5,152 nt of DNA from Bacillota bacterium (GTDB lineage: Bacteria; Bacillota_A; Clostridia; DSM-8532). The notes under the pieces were generated by a model. It was not told the DNA's origin. It saw only the letters and a program-made list of their open reading frames with translations, and did not search any database. Within the stretch, counting starts at the first letter, position 1. Each line of letters begins with the position of its first letter. The position numbers were made by a program, and so were the translations under genes. This document shows positions 1-5,152 of this stretch, piece after piece. The stretch spans positions 1 through 5,152 of the forward strand of contig JAFADM010000034.1 in assembly GCA_023424865.1 (NCBI GenBank). Reading direction: 5' to 3'.

Positions 1-1319
1 AATGGAAGGGATCAGGCGAGAGCCGCAAGGCTTTTCTAAAAAAAATAGCCCCCATTGAGGGTGTCTATGTCCCCAGCTTTTATCAGGTTTACTACTATGA
101 GGACGGAACGGTCATGGATGTGCTGCCCATATCGGAAGATATTCCTGACCGGGTAAAGCGCCGTATCATCCGTGATCTGGACAAAGCCGATTTCCCAGAC
201 GACATCATTGTTCCCTATGTAGGAACTGTTCACGACCGGGTGATGCTGGAGCTTTTCCGGGGCTGCATCCGGGGCTGCCGTTTTTGCCAGGCGGGCTTCA
301 TTTACCGTCCTGTGAGGGAACGAAGCAAGGAAAAGCTTTTGGAGACAGCACGAAGCTCGGTGAGAAAAACCGGCTACGAAGAAATTTCCCTTGTCTCCTT
401 AAGCACCAGTGACTATTCGGAGCTTCCCTCCCTTTGCGGTGAGCTGCTGGAATTTACCGAAGAGGAAAAAGTGAACCTTTCCCTGCCCTCCCTGCGTGTG
501 GATAATTTCTCTCTAAGCCTCATGGAAAAAGTCTCCAAAATACGCAGGAGCGGTTTGACCTTTGCACCGGAAGCAGGTACCCAGCGCTTAAGAGATGTTA
601 TTAACAAGGGTGTCACTGAAGAGGACTTAATCGCATCTGTCAAGCTTGCCGTTTTAGGCGGCTGGACTTCGGTTAAGCTCTACTTTATGATGGGTCTGCC
701 GACAGAAACCATGGAGGATGTGGAGGGAATAGGTGATCTGGGCTTTAAGCTTTTAGAGGCCTGTCGAACGCTGGGAAGCGATCACGCCAGCTCCCTTAAA
801 ATTACACTGAGCACCTCCTGCTTTGTGCCCAAGCCCTTTACTCCCTTTCAATGGGAGCCCATGGACGAGGTTGCGTCCCTTCTTGAAAAGCAGGAACGCC
901 TACTGGATCGCATAAAAAAGCGGACAAGGCGCATTGAGTACAATTACCATAACGCAAAGGTAACCCTGGTAGAGGCGGTTCTGGCCCGGGGCGACAGACG
1001 CCTTGGAAAGGTCATTGCCTCTGCCTGGAAGCGAGGCTGCCGGTTTGACAGCTGGGATGAGCATTTCTCCTATCCCAAATGGATGGACGCTTTTAAGGAG
1101 TGTCAGCTGGACCCGGCCTTCTACGCCACACGCAAGAGAGAGTTCTCAGAGGTTTTACCCTGGGATCACATTGATATGGGCATCAGTAAGCAGTTTTTGC
1201 AAAAAGAATGTGAAAAGGCTTATGAGGGCGATCTCACACGCAATTGCGCGGCAGGATGTTCCAAATGCGGAGCCCAATACTACAAAGCAGGCATATGCAT
1301 AAAAGACAGGCAGGGATGA
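1..1319 (+). CDS. Radical SAM protein, TIGR03960 family (5'-truncated by window edge)
   Basis: This is an iron-sulfur enzyme expected to cleave S-adenosylmethionine to a radical; its substrate is not known. The frame is open from the left edge (first full codon at base 3), and family-like sequence such as EGVYVPSFY (57-83) lies upstream of the first ATG at 114. That ATG is therefore internal and the true start is outside the window. About 438 codons are visible. Family members are usually near 600 residues with an N-terminal B12-binding-like domain, so that part is probably what is missing. The [4Fe-4S] motif C-x3-C-x2-C (CIRGCRFC) has its cysteines at 264, 276 and 285. Core radical SAM strands follow, including FAPEAGTQRLRDVINKG and VKLYFMMGLPTET. 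A second C-x3-C-x2-C cluster (cysteines at 1245, 1257, 1266) sits at the C terminus, plus another Cys at 1296, and may bind a further cluster or metal (inference). The gene ends 4 bases before its DUF2344 partner. The family call is firm; the function is not. Confidence 0.93.
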   Translation, partial: WKGSGESRKAFLKKIAPIEGVYVPSFYQVYYYEDGTVMDVLPISEDIPDRVKRRIIRDLDKADFPDDIIVPYVGTVHDRVMLELFRGCIRGCRFCQAGFIYRPVRERSKEKLLETARSSVRKTGYEEISLVSLSTSDYSELPSLCGELLEFTEEEKVNLSLPSLRVDNFSLSLMEKVSKIRRSGLTFAPEAGTQRLRDVINKGVTEEDLIASVKLAVLGGWTSVKLYFMMGLPTETMEDVEGIGDLGFKLLEACRTLGSDHASSLKITLSTSCFVPKPFTPFQWEPMDEVASLLEKQERLLDRIKKRTRRIEYNYHNAKVTLVEAVLARGDRRLGKVIASAWKRGCRFDSWDEHFSYPKWMDAFKECQLDPAFYATRKREFSEVLPWDHIDMGISKQFLQKECEKAYEGDLTRNCAAGCSKCGAQYYKAGICIKDRQG

Positions 1320-1323
1320 GCCT

Positions 1324-2046
1324 ATGGCAAGAGCATTACGAATTCGTTTTGAAAGAACGGAAAGTCTCAAATATATTGCCCATCTGGATACGCTGCGGGT
1401 GTTTGAGAGGGCTTTTAAACGCTCCGGAATCCCCATAGCCTGGTCACAGGGGTTTAATCCGCGCCAGAAGCTGGTTTTCGGTCTCCCCATGTCCATCGGC
1501 TTAACCAGCGAGGCGGAGTATGCCGATGTGGAGCTGGCTGGGGATGTGGATCCTGAGGCCTTTGTGGAGATTGTCAACAAAAGCCTCCCTGAAGGTATAC
1601 AAATTCTGAATGCGGTGGAGCAAAAGATTAAGGGCAATATAATGAACCAAATTACCGCAGCCCGGTATGAAATTACCTTTGATACCGAAAAGGCCATGAA
1701 TTTTTATGAAATTCAAAATTTTATTATGGATTTTATGGATAAAGAGTCCATACTTATGATGAAGAAAACCAAAAAGGGCTTTAAGCCTGCCAATATCCGC
1801 CCCATGATCTTTAATCTTTCCTCAAGAAAGACGGGAATTCAGACCTTCGTACTGGAAGCGTTTCTAAGCGCGGGGGCGGAAAACAATCTCAGAGCCGACC
1901 TTTTGATGGATGCCTTCCGGCAGGAAACAGGACTTAATATTCGGGTTATTACCATGCATCGAAAAGCCCTGTATGCCTCCAGCTGGAATGAGTGGAAGAG
2001 TCCTTTGGAGGTGGCTTTGGAAGGAATGGAAATGAATTATGGATAA
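1324..2046 (+). CDS. DUF2344 / TIGR03936 radical SAM-linked protein
   Basis: A 240-residue protein of the DUF2344 family, which is named for sitting next to, or being fused with, TIGR03960-type radical SAM proteins, as here. No biochemical role is established; a partner or substrate-recruiting subunit of the upstream enzyme is the natural inference. Hallmarks are the N-terminal RIRFERTESLKYIAHLD (residues 6-22), SQGFNPRQKL (41-50), and LPMSIGLTSEAEYADVEL (54-71). The C-terminal part contains RADLLMDAF (190-198) and a basic stretch MHRKALY (211-217). It has no membrane segment, no signal peptide and no cysteine, so it is probably cytoplasmic and brings no iron-sulfur ligand of its own. Start: ATG at 1324 lies 4 bases after the upstream stop, with AGGG at 1312-1315 as a modest ribosome binding site; the conserved N-terminal motif begins 5 residues in, which supports this start. 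Its 3' end overlaps the RNase G start by 8 bases, suggesting translational coupling. Confidence 0.95.
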   Translation: MARALRIRFERTESLKYIAHLDTLRVFERAFKRSGIPIAWSQGFNPRQKLVFGLPMSIGLTSEAEYADVELAGDVDPEAFVEIVNKSLPEGIQILNAVEQKIKGNIMNQITAARYEITFDTEKAMNFYEIQNFIMDFMDKESILMMKKTKKGFKPANIRPMIFNLSSRKTGIQTFVLEAFLSAGAENNLRADLLMDAFRQETGLNIRVITMHRKALYASSWNEWKSPLEVALEGMEMNYG

Positions 2047-3340
2047 AGATTTACTATTGGACGCAGGAAAGGATTTGCTGAGGCTGGCGCTACTAGAAAA
2101 CGGGCGTCTGGCCGAGCTGCTGGTTGAAGCCAAAGGGCCGGAAACAGGCATTGCCGTTAAGCCCTCAGGTGAAGGAAAGCCCGGAAGTATTTTTCGGGGA
2201 AAGGTTATCCGGGTAGTTCAGGGAATGCAGGCGGCCTTTGTGGATATCGGCCTTCCCAAAAACGCATTTTTGCATGTTAAGGATATTATGCCCGTGGAGC
2301 TGGACAATGCTTCCGGAGATGATGAGGGAGACGACCGGGTAGAGGTGCGTGAGAAAACGCCGGACATTGAGGAGCTTTTGAGCCAGGGTCAGGAACTTAC
2401 GGTTCAGATAATCAAAGAGCTTTCCGGAAACAAAGGCCCCAGAATTACCACCCGCGTTTCCTTAACCGGCAAGTACATGGTATTAATTCCTGGAAGCAAC
2501 GGCATCGGCATTTCTAAGAAAATTACGGACGCCAAGGAACGAAAACGCCTTAAAAACCTGATAAAATCCCTGGATCCCGGCCAATCGGGAGTGATTGTCC
2601 GAACAGCGGCCCAGGATTTGACGGAGGGTCAGATTGAAGCCGATTTTCAAACTCTGATGAAAAGAAAAACGGATTTGGAAGAAGCGGAAAAGCGCGGAGC
2701 TGTGCCCCGCTGCCTGTACAGGGAACAGGATATTCTATACGAAGCCGTCAGAGAATATCTGACACCTGAAATCAACCGGTTTCTCATTAACGATGTTCAG
2801 GTCTACGAAGCCCTTCGGGCCATTGTGGCCGAAACAGCCCCTCATCTTTTGTCAAAGGTGCAGCTCTACTCGAAAAGCTATGAGCTTTTCTCCTTTTATT
2901 CTGTTGAAGGTGACATTGAAGAGGCTCTTTCCAGAAAGGTGCGTTTAAAAAGCGGTGCTTACCTTATTTTTGATCGTACGGAAGCCCTGACTGTGGTAGA
3001 TGTGAACAGCGGCAAATACACCGGCCGTTACGATAAGGAAGAAACCGCCCTTAAAATCAATCTGGAAGCTGCAGCCGAGCTTGCACGGCAGCTACGTCTT
3101 CGCAACGTAGGGGGGATTGTAATCGCGGATTTTATTGATATGGAAAGTCCTGAAAACAAGGCTCTGGTACTCCAAAAGCTGAGAGACGAGGTGAAGGCCG
3201 ACAAGGTGCAGACCGTTATTGTAGGCATTACCAGCCTTGGCCTTGTGGAGATGACCCGGAAAAAGGTACGCCTACCCCTTTATGATTCCATGCGCCAGGT
3301 GATGGGGCGAAATCCCCTTTATCCGGCAAATCAGGGGTAA
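2039..3340 (+). CDS. rng: Ribonuclease G/E family endoribonuclease, short form lacking the Zn-link
   Basis: A single-strand-specific endoribonuclease of the RNase E/G family, expected to act in rRNA maturation and mRNA turnover in the cytoplasm. An S1 RNA-binding region is seen from about residue 48 (GSIFRGKVIRVVQGMQAAFVDIGL), interrupted by an acidic insert (residues 89-113), and resuming at GQELTVQIIKE and GPRITTRVSLTGKYMVL. The RNase H-like and 5'-sensor regions follow. The DNase I-like catalytic part carries the two metal-binding aspartates, D321 (VVDVNSGK) and D364 (IADFIDM), 43 residues apart as in E. coli RNase E (D303/D346). NLEAAAELARQLRLRNVGG (341-359) is a family signature. The protein is 433 residues, against 489 for E. 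coli RNase G. It ends 23 residues after TRKKVR and has no CPxCxGxG Zn-link, so the small C-terminal dimerisation domain is missing. ATG at 2039 overlaps the DUF2344 gene by 8 bases; GGA at 2028-2030 is a weak ribosome binding site, and an in-frame stop at 2033-2035 excludes an earlier start. The stop overlaps the convergent gene by 10 bases. Confidence 0.92.
   Translation: MDKDLLLDAGKDLLRLALLENGRLAELLVEAKGPETGIAVKPSGEGKPGSIFRGKVIRVVQGMQAAFVDIGLPKNAFLHVKDIMPVELDNASGDDEGDDRVEVREKTPDIEELLSQGQELTVQIIKELSGNKGPRITTRVSLTGKYMVLIPGSNGIGISKKITDAKERKRLKNLIKSLDPGQSGVIVRTAAQDLTEGQIEADFQTLMKRKTDLEEAEKRGAVPRCLYREQDILYEAVREYLTPEINRFLINDVQVYEALRAIVAETAPHLLSKVQLYSKSYELFSFYSVEGDIEEALSRKVRLKSGAYLIFDRTEALTVVDVNSGKYTGRYDKEETALKINLEAAAELARQLRLRNVGGIVIADFIDMESPENKALVLQKLRDEVKADKVQTVIVGITSLGLVEMTRKKVRLPLYDSMRQVMGRNPLYPANQG
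3331..3340. other. Tail-to-tail overlap of convergent genes
   Basis: The RNase G stop (TAA, 3338-3340) and the DUF1980 stop (TCA on the plus strand, TGA on the minus strand, 3331-3333) lie within each other's reading frames, so the two genes share 10 bases. No convincing Rho-independent terminator is seen on either side, so each transcript is likely to run into the other gene and produce overlapping antisense 3' ends (inference). Confidence 0.85.
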
Positions 3341-4158
3341 ATATAGCCTTCCACCGGCTGAGCAGGGGTGATTTTCGTCACTCTAACCTGAGGCTCCGGT
3401 GTGTCCATGAAGGTTCCCATAATAACCTCGCCTTCCACGGTCACCCATTCACCCTCGGTTAGCTCCGAAACGTTCTCATAAAGGCATATAAGCCCCACTG
3501 GGGTTAAGTCTGCGGAACAGCAGGCCATGGCCAGACGGGAAGGAACAAATTCCTTTTCGCCGAAAAGCTCCGGATCCTTTAAAACATAGCCTGTGAGGGT
3601 AATGGTATAGCCCTCATAGGCTGTTGTTTTTTTAAAGAGCTCCTCAATCCACAGATAAAACACATCGTCCTCCACAAGGATATGCTTCGCCTGCGCATCA
3701 AGTCCGGGCGGGGGCTTGGTGTCCAGTTTAACAAGGCCGCCGGACGTATTTCCGTCAGGCGTACTCCCTGCATCAGATCCGCCGGGGCTATTGTCCGGAC
3801 CTAAGGTGCTGTCACCTGCCTGGGTGGCCGTAAATGCGCTTCCGCCGGAGTAGCCGGAAGCCAAATCAGCCGAGGCCAGGGCGGAGTGGGGAAGAAAAAG
3901 TAGTGAAAGAGGCAGCAGGAGAGTAAAAAGATGACTGGTTCGGACCCGGTACAAAGGCTTTGCTCTTCCAAAAAAGGAGGCCCCACCCCAAAGGGCTGTC
4001 ACCAGTGCTGTGAAATAAAGATAAGGAGCCATTCTGGGCGTGACATAGGCAAGATACCGGCCGCTTGCCGTGATGTAAAACAGAGCTCCGGAAAAGGCAA
4101 AAAGACAAAGACTTTCGATAAAAAGCTGCAAATTGCGTATAGCACCTGTTTTTTGCAT
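3331..4158 (-). CDS. TIGR03943 / DUF1980 (YcgQ-like) membrane protein
   Basis: A 275-residue membrane protein of the family usually encoded beside a YraQ-type permease; its biochemical role is unknown. About three hydrophobic segments are visible, near residues 11-31, 43-63 and 77-96. A Ser/Gly/Thr/Pro/Asp-rich linker follows (about 97-150), then a C-terminal soluble domain (about 155-275) that is probably extracytoplasmic. This domain holds the family signature VPSRLAMACCSADLTPVGL, with adjacent cysteines C213-C214 (bases 3517-3522), and an OB-fold-like ending WVTVEGEVIMGTF. The paired cysteines could bind a metal or form a redox site (inference). Start: an in-frame TTG at 4164 is only 2 bases from the strong ribosome binding site, whereas ATG at 4158 is 8 bases away, so the ATG is chosen. 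The gene lies 27 bases after the permease stop, presumably in the same transcript. Its 3' end overlaps the RNase G gene tail to tail. Confidence 0.9.
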   Translation of the reverse strand: MQKTGAIRNLQLFIESLCLFAFSGALFYITASGRYLAYVTPRMAPYLYFTALVTALWGGASFFGRAKPLYRVRTSHLFTLLLPLSLLFLPHSALASADLASGYSGGSAFTATQAGDSTLGPDNSPGGSDAGSTPDGNTSGGLVKLDTKPPPGLDAQAKHILVEDDVFYLWIEELFKKTTAYEGYTITLTGYVLKDPELFGEKEFVPSRLAMACCSADLTPVGLICLYENVSELTEGEWVTVEGEVIMGTFMDTPEPQVRVTKITPAQPVEGYIYP

Positions 4159-4166
4159 AAGCAAAA

Positions 4167-4174
4167 CCTCCTTT
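4167..4174 (-). promoter_or_regulatory. Strong ribosome binding site of the DUF1980 gene
   Basis: On the minus strand this reads AAAGGAGG, close to a perfect complement of the 16S rRNA 3' end, and lies 8 bases before ATG 4158. It decides between that ATG and an in-frame TTG two codons upstream, which would be only 2 bases from it. It sits in the 27-base gap after the permease stop, so the second gene can be translated independently of read-through from the first. Confidence 0.85.
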
Positions 4175-4185
4175 CAGTAGGGCTT

Positions 4186-5152
4186 TTACCTGCCTCCGAA
4201 TAAGTAGACCAGAATAAAGCAAATGGAGAAGGCCGTGATTGACAGCCGTGCTATAAAGCCTTTATTAAAGCCGGAGGACAGCATAAGCACATTTTTTATG
4301 TCCATCATGGGGCCCAAAACTAAAAAGCCCATGACTGCGGTTTGAGGAAAGGCTCCGGCAAAGCTTCTGGCCACCACGGCATCGGAGGACGAGCACAACG
4401 AAAGAACAAAGGCCATAACCATCATAAAGCCAAGAGCCAGGGCCAGCCCACTACCCTGCCGGGCTCCGGAGAAGATTCCCTTGGCAAAAATCTGAAAGAG
4501 CGCGGAAACAAAAATACCCGCCGCCAGGTATTTGCCGGTTTTAAAAAATTCAGAGCGGGAATGGCGCAGGTAAAGCGCAGCTTTTTGGCTCCAGCCCTTA
4601 AAATCCGAAGGATTCCCCATATAATCCAGACTATCCTCCGAAGCATCCTGCCCTAAAACCCCCGAGGAGGTATCCCGGGTTAAAACCGTCGTCTTTGGCG
4701 GGAAAAAGGCAAAGGACAGGCCGGTTAAAAGGGCGGTTAAAAGGCCCAGCCCCGCACGGCCCAATACAATGCTCCAATTGCCGTTAAAGGCATAATAGGT
4801 AGACCAGAGCACCACGGGATTGATTACCGGTGAAGCGGTTAAAAAGATGATGGCCGCAGGAAGAGGAATTCCTTTTTTAACAAGGCTTTTAAATACGGGA
4901 ATGGAAGCGCAGTCGCATACGGGAAGGCAAAAGCCTGCCACCACCGCGGCCAGAATTCCGCCGCCGAGGGAACGGGGGAATTTACGCTGTATAAAACCCG
5001 CCGGGATAAAAAGGCTTATGGCCGAGGAGAGCAAAACGCCGATAACTAAAAAAGGCAAGGCACTGAGAATCATTCCCAGAAAAACATTCACCAGAGTATT
5101 AAAGGGAAGGTCCAGGGTGTCAAACACAATATTGGTTAAAAAATACAGGGCT
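4186..5152 (-). CDS. Permease, YraQ / ArsP_1 (DUF318, PF03773) family, start off right edge
   Basis: A multi-pass inner-membrane permease. Characterised relatives include ArsP, which exports trivalent organoarsenicals, but the substrate of the members paired with a TIGR03943 protein is unknown. Counting residues from a GTG at 5127, the motifs are LPVCDCASIPV (68-78), TASPVINPVVLWSTYYAF (97-114), LCSSSDAVVARSFAGAFP (244-261) and LGPMMDIKNVLML (271-283). Two hydrophobic halves, each with several membrane segments, are separated by a hydrophilic loop at about 143-195. The GTG has no ribosome binding site before it and the frame stays open to the right edge, adding ALYFLTNI, so the real start is probably outside the window and little is missing. 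The gene ends FGGR-stop 27 bases before the DUF1980 gene, and the two form a likely operon whose promoter would be further right. Cys71 and Cys73 in PVCDC, Cys245 and the partner's CC pair make a soft-metal or thiol-reactive substrate possible, but this is inference only. Confidence 0.92.
   Translation of the reverse strand, partial: ALYFLTNIVFDTLDLPFNTLVNVFLGMILSALPFLVIGVLLSSAISLFIPAGFIQRKFPRSLGGGILAAVVAGFCLPVCDCASIPVFKSLVKKGIPLPAAIIFLTASPVINPVVLWSTYYAFNGNWSIVLGRAGLGLLTALLTGLSFAFFPPKTTVLTRDTSSGVLGQDASEDSLDYMGNPSDFKGWSQKAALYLRHSRSEFFKTGKYLAAGIFVSALFQIFAKGIFSGARQGSGLALALGFMMVMAFVLSLCSSSDAVVARSFAGAFPQTAVMGFLVLGPMMDIKNVLMLSSGFNKGFIARLSITAFSICFILVYLFGGR

Noticed and set aside
114..116. ATG at 114 as the start of the radical SAM gene
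   Set aside because: The frame is open upstream to the left edge and encodes family-like sequence, so this is an internal methionine.
1155..1697. 180-codon minus-strand open frame
   Set aside because: It is antisense to the end of the radical SAM gene and most of the first half of the DUF2344 gene, both with clear family motifs; its translation shows no recognisable domain.
3304..3320. GGGG-CGAAAT-CCCC followed by TTT as a terminator of rng
   Set aside because: The stem is only 4 base pairs, the T run is 3 bases, and it lies inside the coding sequence before the stop codon.
3280..3345. A simple frameshift hiding the RNase G Zn-link
   Set aside because: A Pro-Cys and an Asp-Gly occur in two different alternative frames, so two shifts would be needed, and what follows does not resemble an RNase G C terminus.
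3931..4203. Plus-strand frame of 90 codons
   Set aside because: Antisense to the membrane segments of the DUF1980 protein, with no homology signal.
4342..4656. Plus-strand frame of 104 codons, Lys/Arg-rich
   Set aside because: Antisense to the permease motifs; the composition is what the complement of membrane-protein codons gives, and no family is recognisable.
5125..5127. GTG as the start of the permease gene
   Set aside because: No ribosome binding site precedes it and the frame continues open to the right edge with hydrophobic residues, so the start is probably further upstream.

Overview
The window looks like a piece of a Firmicutes chromosome, most likely Clostridia. Three things point that way: the gene order radical SAM protein – DUF2344 protein – RNase G, a strong AAAGGAGG-type ribosome binding site, and protein sequences that read like clostridial family members. 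No 16S or other marker gene is present, so the genus cannot be named. Base composition looks moderate and similar on both sides of the window.

Layout. Bases 1-3340 hold three tightly packed plus-strand genes. The first is the C-terminal three quarters or so of a TIGR03960-type radical SAM protein, whose start lies off the left edge. After a 4-base gap comes a DUF2344/TIGR03936 'radical SAM-linked' protein, and its last 8 bases overlap the start of a ribonuclease G/E gene. Bases 3331-5152 hold two minus-strand genes that converge on the first group: a YraQ/ArsP_1-type permease (start off the right edge), followed 27 bases later by a TIGR03943/DUF1980 (YcgQ-like) membrane protein. The two groups meet tail to tail and overlap by 10 bases. 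No stretch above 30 bases is non-coding, and there is no RNA gene, insertion sequence, CRISPR array or clear terminator.

How the genes work together. The plus-strand cluster is a conserved but poorly understood unit. A radical SAM enzyme is paired with its dedicated partner and co-transcribed with an endoribonuclease; in many Clostridia the genes rplU, prp, rpmA and obg follow. Here they do not follow. The RNase G frame also stops early and lacks its usual cysteine-containing Zn-link and C-terminal domain, right where the convergent permease genes begin. The minus-strand pair is a widespread two-protein membrane module of undefined substrate.

The most notable observations are the shortened RNase G at the convergent overlap, the apparent synteny break there, and the two uncharacterised protein pairs. 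Nothing in the window makes a clearly new defence or mobile system.
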